DNA of 43,288 nucleotides from Burkholderiales bacterium (GTDB lineage: Bacteria; Pseudomonadota; Gammaproteobacteria; Burkholderiales; Casimicrobiaceae). The translations under genes and the position numbers were made by a program. Under the pieces are notes generated by a model, which worked only from the letters and a program-made list of their open reading frames with translations, searched no databases and was not told where the DNA came from. The stretch spans positions 1-43,288 of the forward strand of contig JAICKU010000026.1 of NCBI GenBank assembly GCA_025927765.1. Reading direction: 5' to 3'. This document shows positions 1-8,703 of the stretch, piece by piece; position 1 is the first letter of the stretch, and each line of letters starts with the position of its first letter.

Positions 1-97
1 CCCGGCCGGCCCTCCCCCCCCCACCTAAATTGGGGGCACGCAACCGGGGGGGACGTGCGCCATTCCCCCCTGCACTTCCAACCCGCACCCCGATTTT
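1..97. other. Low-quality contig end
   Basis: The first ~70 bases are dominated by runs of C and G. A 12-base word (ACCCCGATTTTC) occurs at 87-98 and again at 102-113. A stop codon at 26-28 interrupts the reading frame of the gene that follows, although that frame reads as good protein from about 98. This looks like sequencing or assembly error at a contig edge rather than biology. No gene is called here. Confidence 0.6.
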
Positions 98-1726
98 CCT
101 GACCCCGATTTTCATCTGCACGACGAGTTCGGTTATGCGTCGGGCACGCTGTTCTATCCGGCGAGCCTCGCGGCGCACCAGAGTGCAACGTTCGGCGTCG
201 TCGTGCCGCTGGTCGACAACGGCGGCGCGCCGGTGCTCGGCAACCGTACGCCGGCGCAGTGGCTGTCGCGCGAGCAGTTCCGCACGGCGGCCGCGTGGCG
301 CGGCAAGCTCGATCGCGTCACGCTACGCGTACCGCAGGAAGCGCAGCCGCTCGCCGACGCGCTGCACACCGCGCTCGCGCACATCCTCGTGTCGCGCGAC
401 GGGGTGGTGCTGCGACCCGGCACGCGCGCCTACGCGCGCTCGTGGATCCGCGACGGCACGATGATCGCCGAAGCGCTGCTGCGGCTCGGCCACCCGCAGA
501 TCGCCGCCGACTACCTGCGCTGGTACGCGCCGCATCAGTTCGACAACGGCAAGGTGCCGTGCTGCATCGACGCGCGCGGCGCCGACCCGGTGCCGGAGAA
601 CGACAGCGCCGGGCAGTTCATCTTCCTCGTCGCCGAGGTGTACCGCTACACGCGCGACCGCGCGCTGCTCGAGGCGATGTGGCCGCACGTGGAGAAAGCC
701 GCGCAGTACATGGGGAAGCTTCGGCACAGCGAACGCCCGCCGCATCTCGACGACGGCGCGCGGCCCGCGACTTACGGCATGATGCCGGCATCGATCAGTC
801 ACGAAGGCTATTCGGCGAAGCCGATGCATTCGTACTGGGACGATTTCTGGGCGCTCAAGGGCTATGCGAGCGCGGTGACGATCGCGCAGGCGCTCGGGCG
901 CAGCGAGGATGCACGGCAGCTCGCCGCCGCGCGCGACGAGTTCGGCGCGGACCTCTTCGCATCGCTACGCGCCACGGCGGCGAGCCATCGCATCGATTAT
1001 CTCGCGGGCTCCGTCGAGCTCGGCGATTTCGACCCGACGTCGTCGACGATCGCCCTGGCCCCCGCCGGCGACGAGCGCTGGCTGCCGCACGAGCTCGTGC
1101 AGCCGACGTTCGAGCGCTATTGGCGCGAGTTCGTCGCGCGACGCGACGGCAAGGTCGCGTGGAAGGACTACACGCCGTACGAGTTCCGCAACGTCGCGGC
1201 GTTCGTGCGCCTCGGCTGGCGCGAGCGTGCGCACGAACTGCTCGACTTCTTCATGGCCGGACGCAAGCCGCCGGCGTGGAACCAGTGGCCCGAGGTCGTT
1301 GCGCACGACGATCACGCTGCGCATTTCGTCGGCGACCTGCCGCACGCATGGGTCGCATCGGATTTCATCCGTTCGGTGCTCGATCTCTTCGCCTACGAAC
1401 GCGGCGACGCGATCGTGCTCGCCGCGGGCGTTCCCGCCTCGTGGCTCGATCGCACCGGCGTTGCGATCCGCGGCCTGCGCACGCCGTACGGTACGCTTTC
1501 GTATTCGCTGGTTCGGCTTGGCGACCGCATCGTCGAACTGACGCTCACGGCGAACGGCAGCGTGCCGCCGGGCGGCTTCGTGCTCAAGGGGCCGTGGCCG
1601 CGTCCGCTGCACGCGACGGTCAACGGCAAGCCGATCGACGTTCGCGGCGGCGAGTTGCGCGTCGACGAAGTGCAGGCGCGCGTCGTGCTCGAATTGCCCG
1701 GTCATGGACCGGGAGAGGTGAAATGA
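98..1726 (+). CDS. Six-hairpin glycosidase-like protein, 5' truncated
   Basis: The coding frame is strong from about base 98; the first possible start is GTG at 203, but convincing protein lies upstream of it, so the true N-terminus is lost at the contig edge. The visible part resembles (alpha/alpha)6-barrel glycosidases: it has a WIRDG motif, repeated helical segments, a SYWDDFWALKGY segment and a beta-rich C-terminal tail of about 100 residues. Such proteins hydrolyse or debranch oligosaccharides. The specific GH family and substrate cannot be assigned. It overlaps the beta-glucosidase start by ATGA (1723-1726), which supports a shared carbohydrate-degradation role. No signal peptide can be judged because the start is missing. 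Confidence 0.75.
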   Translation, partial: PDPDFHLHDEFGYASGTLFYPASLAAHQSATFGVVVPLVDNGGAPVLGNRTPAQWLSREQFRTAAAWRGKLDRVTLRVPQEAQPLADALHTALAHILVSRDGVVLRPGTRAYARSWIRDGTMIAEALLRLGHPQIAADYLRWYAPHQFDNGKVPCCIDARGADPVPENDSAGQFIFLVAEVYRYTRDRALLEAMWPHVEKAAQYMGKLRHSERPPHLDDGARPATYGMMPASISHEGYSAKPMHSYWDDFWALKGYASAVTIAQALGRSEDARQLAAARDEFGADLFASLRATAASHRIDYLAGSVELGDFDPTSSTIALAPAGDERWLPHELVQPTFERYWREFVARRDGKVAWKDYTPYEFRNVAAFVRLGWRERAHELLDFFMAGRKPPAWNQWPEVVAHDDHAAHFVGDLPHAWVASDFIRSVLDLFAYERGDAIVLAAGVPASWLDRTGVAIRGLRTPYGTLSYSLVRLGDRIVELTLTANGSVPPGGFVLKGPWPRPLHATVNGKPIDVRGGELRVDEVQARVVLELPGHGPGEVK

Positions 1727-3099
1727 ACGAACAGATCGAATTTCCGGAATCGTTCCTGTGGGGTGCGGCGACGTCGGCGTATCAGGTCGAAGGCTCGCCG
1801 CTGGCCGACGACGCGGGGCCGAGCATCTGGCAACGCTTCACGCGTACGCCGGGTCTCGTGCGCGATGGCGACACGGGCGACGTCGCCTGCGACCAGTATC
1901 GCCGCTACGCCGAGGACATCGCGCTGATGAAGCGCCTCGGCCTCAACGCGTATCGGTTCAGCATCGCATGGAGTCGCGTGCTGCCGCAGGGTCGCGGCCC
2001 GGTCAACGCGAAGGGGCTCGACCATTACGAACGGCTCGTCGATACATTGCTCGCGAACGGCATGACGCCGGCGCCCACGCTCTTCCATTGGGACCTGCCG
2101 GCCGCGCTCGACGATCGAGGTGGCTGGCTCAATCCGGACATCGCGCACTGGTTCGCCGACTACGCGTCGATCCTGTTTCGCCGCCTCGACGATCGCGTGC
2201 CGATGTGGGCGACGCTGAACGAGCCGTGGGTGGTGACCGACGGCGGCTACCTGCACGGCACGCTCGCGCCCGGGCATCGCAACGCATTCGAAGCGCCGAT
2301 CGCGACGCATCATATGTTGTGCGCGCACGCCGCCGCCGTGCAGGCGTACCGCGCGCACGGGCGACATCGGATCGGCATCGTCGTCAATCTCGAGCCGAAG
2401 TATCCGGCATCCGACAGCGACGAGGATCGTGCCGCCACCGCTCGCGCGCACGCCTACATGAACCGCCAGTATCTCGATCCGGTGTTTCTCGGTCGTTATC
2501 CGCGCGATCTCGCCGGGATTTTCGGCGAAGCGTGGCCGCACTGGCCCGACGAGGACATGCAGTTCATCCGCCAGCCGATCGACTTCGTCGGCGTCAACTA
2601 CTACACGCGCAACGTGACGAAGCACGATCCCGCGTCGTGGCCGCTGCGTGCGTCGCCCGTGCGGCAAAAGCAGGCGACGTACACGGAAACGGGGTGGGAG
2701 GTGTTCCCGCAAGGTTTGACCGACACGCTCGTGTGGGTGAAGGAGCGCTACGGCAATCCGGCGATGTACGTCACCGAAAACGGCGCGGCGTTCTTCGACC
2801 CGCCGGTGGTCGAAGGCGATCGGCTCGCCGATCCGCTGCGCGTCGACTACTACCGCAAGCATCTGCGCGCCGTGCACGATGCGCGCGCGGCCGGCGCCGA
2901 CGTGCGCGGCTACTTCGCGTGGTCGCTGCTCGACAACTTCGAATGGTCGCTCGGCTATTCGAAGCGCTTCGGGATCGTGCACGTCAACTACGAAAGCCAG
3001 AAGCGCACGCCGAAGGACAGCGCGCACTTCTATGCGTCGGTGATCGCGAGCCGCGGCCGCGTGCTGAACGGATCCGCGGCCGCGATCGACAGTGCTTGA
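1723..3099 (+). CDS. Beta-glucosidase, glycoside hydrolase family 1
   Basis: A complete 458-residue GH1 enzyme, the usual length for bacterial family members. It hydrolyses terminal beta-linked glucose (or galactose/fucose) with retention of configuration. Near the N-terminus is the family signature FLWGAATSAYQVEG. The acid/base Glu167 lies in TLNEPW and the nucleophile Glu352 in YVTENGA; the WSLLDNFEW aglycone-site motif follows near the C-terminus. There is no signal peptide, so it should act in the cytoplasm on imported disaccharides. The ATG at 1723 overlaps the upstream stop and is preceded by GGGAGAGG. Exact sugar preference is not visible. Confidence 0.95.
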   Translation: MNEQIEFPESFLWGAATSAYQVEGSPLADDAGPSIWQRFTRTPGLVRDGDTGDVACDQYRRYAEDIALMKRLGLNAYRFSIAWSRVLPQGRGPVNAKGLDHYERLVDTLLANGMTPAPTLFHWDLPAALDDRGGWLNPDIAHWFADYASILFRRLDDRVPMWATLNEPWVVTDGGYLHGTLAPGHRNAFEAPIATHHMLCAHAAAVQAYRAHGRHRIGIVVNLEPKYPASDSDEDRAATARAHAYMNRQYLDPVFLGRYPRDLAGIFGEAWPHWPDEDMQFIRQPIDFVGVNYYTRNVTKHDPASWPLRASPVRQKQATYTETGWEVFPQGLTDTLVWVKERYGNPAMYVTENGAAFFDPPVVEGDRLADPLRVDYYRKHLRAVHDARAAGADVRGYFAWSLLDNFEWSLGYSKRFGIVHVNYESQKRTPKDSAHFYASVIASRGRVLNGSAAAIDSA

Positions 3100-3157
3100 G
3101 CGGACCGTGGCGCCACGCGTCGCTGTCGGGCGCGCTCATAAAAACGGGAGGAGCGAG

Positions 3158-4027
3158 ATGAAGTTGCTTTCGAGGGCAGCAGTAGCCGTATGCCTATTGT
3201 TGTCGATCACCGCATCCGCAAGCGCATTCACGCCTGTGAACGGTCACTGGTGGAATCCAAACGAATCCGGTTCGGGTTACAACATCGACGTACGCAATGG
3301 CGTGCTGGTGATGACGATCTATTCGTATCGTACGGACGGCAACGCAGATTGGTACCTCGCGTCCGGGCCGGTGTCTGCGGATCAACGTCATTTCACGGGC
3401 ACACTCGACCGGTACGGAAACGGTCAGTGCATTTCGTGCAGTTATTCGGGAAGCCCGCGGTACGCAGGGAACGCCGGCACGGTTTCGATCAACTTCGTAT
3501 CCGAAAAATCGGCAGTGCTGACCTTGCCCGGCGGCCGTGTGACGGCCATAGAACCGTTCTTTCCCACGCTATCGTTCAGCAGCCGGCTGGATGGTTCGTA
3601 CCGCTTGGCGCGTTCGACCGTGGACTACCTGGGAGGCTCTCTGCTCGATACCGAGGCTGGAACCTTGCTGGCGACTGGAACGATGACGATATCCGGGAAT
3701 CGCGTTACGCAAACGCTCGCTGTCACGATCAATGGCAACGCGGTCTCGATTACGCTATCGGGCACATTCGTCGACCACGGTGCGTTCATCGTCATTTCGC
3801 AAAACGGAGCTTCACGGAGAATTCCTCTGATTACTCGCGCGGGCGCGATTCTCGCCACCGAATCAGTCAACGCCTTGGCGGGCGCGACGCCTGCGTTCGC
3901 CGAAGTTGACCAGTGGGAGCTGGTCGGGGGACCGGGCAGCATGGCGAAGGAGACGATCAGCAGTGTGCCCGATACCGCCTCGCTCGGTGGGGGAATTGGA
4001 GCGGCGTTGACCCGCCTCGTGCGTTAG
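3158..4027 (+). CDS. Secreted protein with WWNPxESGxGxxID motif, function unknown
   Basis: A 289-residue protein with a clear signal peptide, cleaved probably after ASASA near residue 23. The ATG at 3158 is preceded by GGGAGGAG; an in-frame ATG-less extension to 3092 lacks such a site and would bury the signal sequence. The mature protein starts with GHWWNPNESGSGYNID and then WYLASGPVS. This Trp/Asn/Glu/Gly motif recurs in many uncharacterised exported betaproteobacterial proteins. The rest is predicted beta-rich (many T, S, G and V residues). One Cys-x-x-Cys (QCISCSY) lies near residue 88 and could form a disulfide. Codon use is less GC-biased than in its neighbours, which may indicate transfer. 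Function is unknown. Confidence 0.85.
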   Translation: MKLLSRAAVAVCLLLSITASASAFTPVNGHWWNPNESGSGYNIDVRNGVLVMTIYSYRTDGNADWYLASGPVSADQRHFTGTLDRYGNGQCISCSYSGSPRYAGNAGTVSINFVSEKSAVLTLPGGRVTAIEPFFPTLSFSSRLDGSYRLARSTVDYLGGSLLDTEAGTLLATGTMTISGNRVTQTLAVTINGNAVSITLSGTFVDHGAFIVISQNGASRRIPLITRAGAILATESVNALAGATPAFAEVDQWELVGGPGSMAKETISSVPDTASLGGGIGAALTRLVR

Positions 4028-4158
4028 CCAGGAAGGCGAGTCGGTGGCGGCGGCAAACGTCGAGTAAAGTAGGGGGCGCGAGAAGCGATAGCGAGCTTCG
4101 ATTCCTCGCCCGATACGCGCAATTCGCGACCACGGAGCCGCTGCGCCTGGAAGCGCAC
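4028..4158. other. Intergenic region before the DedA-PAP2 gene
   Basis: This stretch is open in the frame of the following gene but contains no ATG, GTG or TTG in that frame. A TAAAGT hexamer near 4061 could be a -10 element, without a clear -35. A short GAAGC/GCTTC inverted repeat lies near 4082-4099. GGAAG at 4149-4153 could be the ribosome-binding site for a CTG start at 4159. Confidence 0.35.
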
Positions 4159-6168
4159 CTGCAATCGCTGATCGGCATCTTCGCGGCGCACCCGCGCATC
4201 GCGCTCGGCGTCGTCCTCGTCGCCGCCTTCCTCGAGTCGCTCGCCGTCGTTGGCACCGTGGTGCCTGGCAGCACGATCGTGTTCGCGTCCGGCATCCTCG
4301 CCGGCCTGCACGTGATCGACCCGTGGTATGCCGGTGCGTGCGCGGTGGCAGGCGCCATCGCCGGCGACGCGGCGAGCTACGAGCTCGGACGCCATCATCG
4401 CGACGCGATGTTGTCGATGTGGCCGTTGTCGAAGCATCCCGTGCTCGTCGCGCGCGGCGAAGCATACTTCGCGCACGGCGGGGCGAAGGCGGTGTTCGTC
4501 GGCCGCTTCCTTGGGCCGGTGCGCGCGATCGTGCCGCTCGTCGCCGGCATGGCGTGGATGCCGCCGCGTCACTTCTACGCGGTCAACGTTCTTTCGGCGT
4601 TCGGCTGGGCCGCCGCGCATCTCGTGCCCGGCATCCTGTTTGGCGCGTCGCTCGCACTCGCCGGGGCGGTGAGCTCGCGCCTCGTGGGCCTCGTCGCGCT
4701 CGTCGTCTTCGGATTCTGGGTCGTCACGCACGTGACGAAGCTCGTCATGCGGCACGGGTGGCCGTACGTGCATCGGCTGCGCGTTCGCATCCAGCGATAT
4801 GCGCAGACGGAGCACACGCCGTTCGGGCGCGCACTCGGGCGGCTGTTCGACCCGACGCAGCACGAGCCGATCGCGCTGCTGGTGTCGGCGGTGATGCTCG
4901 TCGGCGGCGCGTGGCTTTTCCTCGGCGTCGTCGAGGACGTGGTGACGAACGACACGCTGGTCGACGTCGACCGCGCGATCTACATGTGGCTTTCGAGCGT
5001 ACGCACGAGGTTCGGCGACGACGTGATGGTCGTCATCACCGAACTCGGCGGCGTCTACGTGATGTCCGCGGTTGTGGGTGCCGTCGCGCTCTGGTTCGCG
5101 GTCACGCGGCGCTTTCGCACGCTCGCGTACTGGCTTTCCGCCGCGATCTTCTCGCAGGCGCTGGTGTTCGCATTGAAGTACGCGCTGGGACGCGTGCGGC
5201 CGCCAGGGGCCAACGGCGTGATCGAAGGCTTCTCGTTCCCGAGCGGACATGCGGCGCAAAGCCTCGTCGTGTTCGGCTTTCTCGCGTTCCTGCTCGGGCA
5301 TGGCAAGCCCGCGTGGCAGCAGACGGCGTATACGGCGGGCGCGGCGACGATCGCGCTGCTGGTCGCGTTGTCGCGGCTCTACCTCGGCGTGCACTGGTTC
5401 TCGGACGTCGTGGCGAGCTTCGGGCTTGCGACGGCGTGGATCGCGCTCCTCGCCATCGCGTACATCCAGCACGTGCACGAACGATTGCTGCGCGCCACGC
5501 CCGTGCTCCTGATCGTGCTCGCGACGATGACCTTCGTCGGCGGCGGGTATGCAGGCGGTCACCATGCAGAAGACATGGCGCGCTATGCGAAGCAGACCAG
5601 GCTGCCGGTGATCGCGCTCGATGCGTGGCGTGCGCAGGAATACGCGTCCCTCGACGCGGCGCGCACGGAAGTCAACGGCGATCTCGACGAATCGTTTTCG
5701 CTGCAGTGGGCGTCCCCCTCGACGGGGATCACGCACGCGCTGGTCCAGGCCGGATGGGCGGAGCCGGCCAGGTGGGCATCGTCGGCGGTGCTGCTGTGGC
5801 TGGTGCCGTCGACGCCCATCGCGCAGTTGCCGGTGGTGCCGAAGCTCCATCGCGGCGAGCCGCCGGCGCTGACGTTCGTTCACACGCGGGACGTGCGTGA
5901 GCGACTCGTGCTGCGGCTGTGGCATGTCGCCGATGCGGAAGAGCAGGCAGTGGAGCGCGTGCCGATCTTCGTCGGCATGATCACGCGCGAGCGCTCGCAT
6001 CCCGAATGGCATCTGGTGACGGTAACGAACACCGTGTCGGACGACGTGCCGCCGGCGAAGGCATTGACGGCAGCGTTGTCCGGATGGCACACCGCGACGC
6101 GATCGCGCGCGAGCGGCCCCGGCGTGTTGCTCGCATGGCGGGACTCAAGCGTCGTCCATGGGAATTGA
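4159..6168 (+). CDS. DedA - PAP2 phosphatase - LssY-like membrane fusion
   Basis: About 669 residues in three parts. The N-terminus is a DedA/SNARE-associated-like membrane domain (FLESLAVVGTVVPGS, then GRFLGPVRAIVPLVAGM). The centre is a PAP2 lipid-phosphate phosphatase with all three motifs: Lys340 in KYALGRVRPPG, PSGH at 361-364, and SRLYLGVHWFSD with His412 and Asp416. The C-terminus (about residue 480 on) resembles the soluble LssY_C domain. The likely substrate is a phospholipid or undecaprenyl-type phosphate at the inner membrane. No ATG, GTG or TTG occurs between the previous gene and the first DedA residues; CTG at 4159, with GGAAG upstream, is my best guess. The ATG of the next gene lies 1 base after this stop. 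Confidence 0.85.
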   Translation: MQSLIGIFAAHPRIALGVVLVAAFLESLAVVGTVVPGSTIVFASGILAGLHVIDPWYAGACAVAGAIAGDAASYELGRHHRDAMLSMWPLSKHPVLVARGEAYFAHGGAKAVFVGRFLGPVRAIVPLVAGMAWMPPRHFYAVNVLSAFGWAAAHLVPGILFGASLALAGAVSSRLVGLVALVVFGFWVVTHVTKLVMRHGWPYVHRLRVRIQRYAQTEHTPFGRALGRLFDPTQHEPIALLVSAVMLVGGAWLFLGVVEDVVTNDTLVDVDRAIYMWLSSVRTRFGDDVMVVITELGGVYVMSAVVGAVALWFAVTRRFRTLAYWLSAAIFSQALVFALKYALGRVRPPGANGVIEGFSFPSGHAAQSLVVFGFLAFLLGHGKPAWQQTAYTAGAATIALLVALSRLYLGVHWFSDVVASFGLATAWIALLAIAYIQHVHERLLRATPVLLIVLATMTFVGGGYAGGHHAEDMARYAKQTRLPVIALDAWRAQEYASLDAARTEVNGDLDESFSLQWASPSTGITHALVQAGWAEPARWASSAVLLWLVPSTPIAQLPVVPKLHRGEPPALTFVHTRDVRERLVLRLWHVADAEEQAVERVPIFVGMITRERSHPEWHLVTVTNTVSDDVPPAKALTAALSGWHTATRSRASGPGVLLAWRDSSVVHGN

Positions 6169-6169
6169 C

Positions 6170-7702
6170 ATGCTCGAACTCGGCTCCATCGTTGCCTGTC
6201 ACGCGAAGTTCCGACCGAACAGCACCGCCGTCGTGTTCGAGGACGAGCGGCTCACGTGGCGCGCCTTTGGCGCACGCGTTGCGCGCTGTGCGAACGCGTT
6301 GCGCGACCTCGGCGTGCACAAGGGCGATCGCGTGGTCACGGTGCTCGGCAACTGCCGCGCGCTCCTCGAGGTGTACTGGGCGTGTCCGTCGATCGGCGCG
6401 GTGCTCGTGCCGTCGAGCCCGCTGCTCACCGCGGCGGGATTCGCGAGCCTCCTGCACGACTGCAAACCGGCGTGCGTGGTCACGGATCGCGCGTCGTTGC
6501 GGGCCATCCGCGACGCGCAGGACGCCGCGGCGCTTGCGCCCGCTGCGCTGCTCGTCGTCGATGCGAGCGACCCGGACGCGCCCGACTACGAAGCGGCAAC
6601 GGCGCGCGCAGGCGAGACGCTGGTGCCGGAGGCGGTAACGCCCGATGACGTCTTCAACATCATGTACACGAGCGGCACGACGGGACAGCCGAAGGGGATC
6701 GTGCATACGCACTTCATCCGCTCGATGTATGCGCTGCTGATGGGGGCGGCTTGGCGCATGACGCCCGAATCGGTCGTGCTGCACACCGGCGCGATCGTCT
6801 TCAACGGCGCGTTCGTGACGCTGATGCCGTCCTTCTATCTCGGCGGCACGTACGTGTTCCATCGCCAGTTCGACGCCGCACACGCGATCGAGACAATCGA
6901 GCGAGAGCGCGTCACGCACGTGATGCTGGTGCCGTCGCAGATCATCGCGATCCTGAACGCGCCGCAATTCCGGCCCGAGCGGCTCGCCTCGCTCGAGATG
7001 ATGCTGTCGCTCGGCGCGCCGCTGCATCAGGAATACAAGGAGCGCCTCAATGCGGCGCTCCCGGATCGCTTCTACGAGCTCTACGGACTGACCGAGGGTT
7101 TCGTGACCATTCTCGATCGCAGCGAGGCGATCCGCAAAGCGGGCTCGGTCGGCAAGCCACCGCCGTTCTATCGGATGCGCATCGTGCATGACGATGGATC
7201 GGACTGTGCGCCGGGCGAGGTGGGCGAGATCGTCGGGCGCGGGCCGATCCTGATGCCGGGCTACTACAATCGTCCCGATCTCACCGCGGAGGCGATCCGC
7301 GACGGTTGGCTCCATACCGGCGATCTGGGGTACGTCGACGACGACGGTTACCTCTATCTCGTCGACCGCAAGAAGGACATGATCGATTCCGGCGGCGTGA
7401 AGGTGTATCCGAAGGACGTCGAGGAGATCGCGATCCGCCATCCGGCGATCCTCGAGGTCGCCGTGTTCGGCGTGCCCGACGAGAAATGGGGCGAGACGCC
7501 GCATGCGGCGGTCGTTCTGCGCGAGGGCGAGAACATCGCGCCGGACGCGCTGCGCGACTGGATCAACGAGCGCGTCGCCGCGCGCTACCAACGCGTCAGC
7601 GCCGTGTCGATCGTGCCGTCGTTTCCGCGCAGCGCCGCCGGCAAGATCCTGAAGCGCGAACTGCGCGCGCCATACTGGGCGGGACGCAAGGCGAAGATCT
7701 AG
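6170..7702 (+). CDS. Acyl-CoA synthetase, AMP-binding family
   Basis: A 510-residue ANL-superfamily ligase that adenylates a carboxylic acid and transfers it to CoA. The phosphate-binding loop YTSGTTGQPKG begins near residue 167, YGLTEG follows, then HTGDLGYVDDDGY near 383, the hinge DRKKDMI, and the C-terminal catalytic Lys492 in GKILKREL. The ATG at 6170 has GGGA upstream and matches the expected family N-terminus (LELGSI..HA..RP). An alternative in-frame ATG is at 6158. It starts 1 base after the DedA-PAP2 stop and may be co-transcribed, hinting at a lipid or fatty-acid substrate. It is distinct from the FadD at 23619. Confidence 0.9.
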   Translation: MLELGSIVACHAKFRPNSTAVVFEDERLTWRAFGARVARCANALRDLGVHKGDRVVTVLGNCRALLEVYWACPSIGAVLVPSSPLLTAAGFASLLHDCKPACVVTDRASLRAIRDAQDAAALAPAALLVVDASDPDAPDYEAATARAGETLVPEAVTPDDVFNIMYTSGTTGQPKGIVHTHFIRSMYALLMGAAWRMTPESVVLHTGAIVFNGAFVTLMPSFYLGGTYVFHRQFDAAHAIETIERERVTHVMLVPSQIIAILNAPQFRPERLASLEMMLSLGAPLHQEYKERLNAALPDRFYELYGLTEGFVTILDRSEAIRKAGSVGKPPPFYRMRIVHDDGSDCAPGEVGEIVGRGPILMPGYYNRPDLTAEAIRDGWLHTGDLGYVDDDGYLYLVDRKKDMIDSGGVKVYPKDVEEIAIRHPAILEVAVFGVPDEKWGETPHAAVVLREGENIAPDALRDWINERVAARYQRVSAVSIVPSFPRSAAGKILKRELRAPYWAGRKAKI

Positions 7703-7719
7703 CGCAGCAATGCAAATGG

Positions 7720-7746
7720 AAAGGCCAGCCATCGCGGCTGGCCTTT
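7720..7746. terminator. Bidirectional hairpin terminator
   Basis: A perfect 11-bp stem (AAAGGCCAGCC / GGCTGGCCTTT) closes a 5-base loop. It ends in TTTC on the plus strand and TTTCCATTT on the minus strand. It lies 17 bases after the acyl-CoA synthetase stop and just 3' of the minus-strand tRNA, so it can end both transcripts. Confidence 0.85.
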
Positions 7747-7758
7747 CGCTGGACTGGG

Positions 7759-7832
7759 TAGCGAGCGAGGGACTCGAACCCCCGACCAAAGGATTATGAT
7801 TCCTCTGCTCTAACCAACTGAGCTAGCTCGCC
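7759..7832 (-). tRNA. tRNA-Met (anticodon CAU), elongator type
   Basis: The minus strand folds into a full cloverleaf of 74 nt. The acceptor stem is GGCGAGC/GCTCGCT with a G-U first pair, the D arm is GCTC/GAGC, and the anticodon stem is GAGGA/TCCTT with loop ATCATAA, giving anticodon CAT. The T arm carries GGTTCGAGTCC. The discriminator is A, followed by CCC, so the CCA tail is not encoded. The G-U first pair and body sequence fit elongator Met; tRNA-Ile2 (modified CAU) is less likely but cannot be formally excluded. Confidence 0.95.
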
Positions 7833-7844
7833 TTCGGGCCGGCT

Positions 7845-7850
7845 ATTATA
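7845..7850 (-). promoter_or_regulatory. -10 element of the tRNA-Met promoter
   Basis: On the minus strand a perfect TATAAT lies 12 bases upstream of the tRNA 5' end. No good TTGACA-like -35 is visible at 16-18 bp spacing. The spacing to the tRNA fits a start site a few bases before the mature 5' end. Confidence 0.65.
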
Positions 7851-7929
7851 ACGGCAAACGCTCGCGCCTCCCGGCCCGGCCGGGGTGGCGCGGGCGGCGA
7901 TGCGACGCGTCTTTCCCCACGTCGCGTCG

Positions 7930-8703
7930 ATGGCCTTTCCCCTTCCCCTGCCCGATGTTCCGCTGGCGGCGCTCGTCGCGTCGCCGCTGATCGTGCTCGT
8001 CGGTTACACGATCTTCGGCGCCACGGGCTTCGGCTCGTCGGCGATTTCGGTCCCCGGGCTCGCGCACTTCTTCCCGTTGACGTTCACCGTGCCGTTGATC
8101 ACGACGACGGACGCGTTTGCCGCGACCGCAACCGCCTATCGCCTTCGTCGCCACGTCGCGTGGCGCGAGTTCGCGCGGCTCGTCCCGGCGATGCTGATCG
8201 GCATGGGGATCGGAGCTACGCTGCTCATCCACCTTCCGCGCGATCCCGCGCTGCTGGCGCTCGGCGTGTTCGTCACCGCGTACGGCGCATACGTGCTCGT
8301 CGGTCCGCGTCGGATCGCCGACGCGCCGGGATGGCTCGCATGGCCGATCGGTGTCGTCGGCGGCGTGTTCTCTGCACTGTTCGGCACGGGCGGTCCGATC
8401 TACATGATGTTCCTGTCGTCGCGCCTCGACGACAAGGGCACGCTGCGCGCGACGTCGGCGATCGTCGTGGGCATGAGCATCTGGATTCGCCTCGTGCTGT
8501 TCCTCGCGACGGGCCTCTTGATCGATCGCACGCTCGCAGCGATGGTGCTGTTGCTGCTGCCGTTCGAACTGATCGGGTTGTGGCTCGGCAACCGGCTGCA
8601 CCACGCGTTGACGCGCTCGGGCGTGTTCCGGCTGATCGCGGGGCTGCTCGTGATCAACGGCGTGACGCTGATCGCGCGCGCGATCCAGGCACTGCGAGCG
8701 TAG
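7930..8703 (+). CDS. TauE/SafE-family membrane transporter
   Basis: About 257 residues, highly hydrophobic, with roughly eight membrane helices. The family hallmark GATGFGSSAISVPGLAHF follows the first helix, and a second half-repeat contains FSALFGTGGPIYMMFLSSR. The family exports sulfite, sulfoacetate or related organosulfur anions, but this member's substrate is unknown. In-frame starts exist at 7885 (GTG), 7900 and 7930 (ATG). I chose 7930 because it places the first membrane helix near the N-terminus, although no start has a good Shine-Dalgarno. It stands alone: a tRNA lies upstream on the other strand and the peroxidase converges downstream. Confidence 0.85.
   Translation: MAFPLPLPDVPLAALVASPLIVLVGYTIFGATGFGSSAISVPGLAHFFPLTFTVPLITTTDAFAATATAYRLRRHVAWREFARLVPAMLIGMGIGATLLIHLPRDPALLALGVFVTAYGAYVLVGPRRIADAPGWLAWPIGVVGGVFSALFGTGGPIYMMFLSSRLDDKGTLRATSAIVVGMSIWIRLVLFLATGLLIDRTLAAMVLLLLPFELIGLWLGNRLHHALTRSGVFRLIAGLLVINGVTLIARAIQALRA

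Noticed and set aside
4024-6090. 688-residue open frame on the minus strand opposite the DedA-PAP2 gene
   Set aside because: Arg/His-rich translation typical of an antisense shadow in GC-rich DNA; the plus strand encodes clear domains.
5981-7789. 602-residue minus-strand open frame
   Set aside because: Antisense shadow of the acyl-CoA synthetase; it also runs into the tRNA-Met gene.
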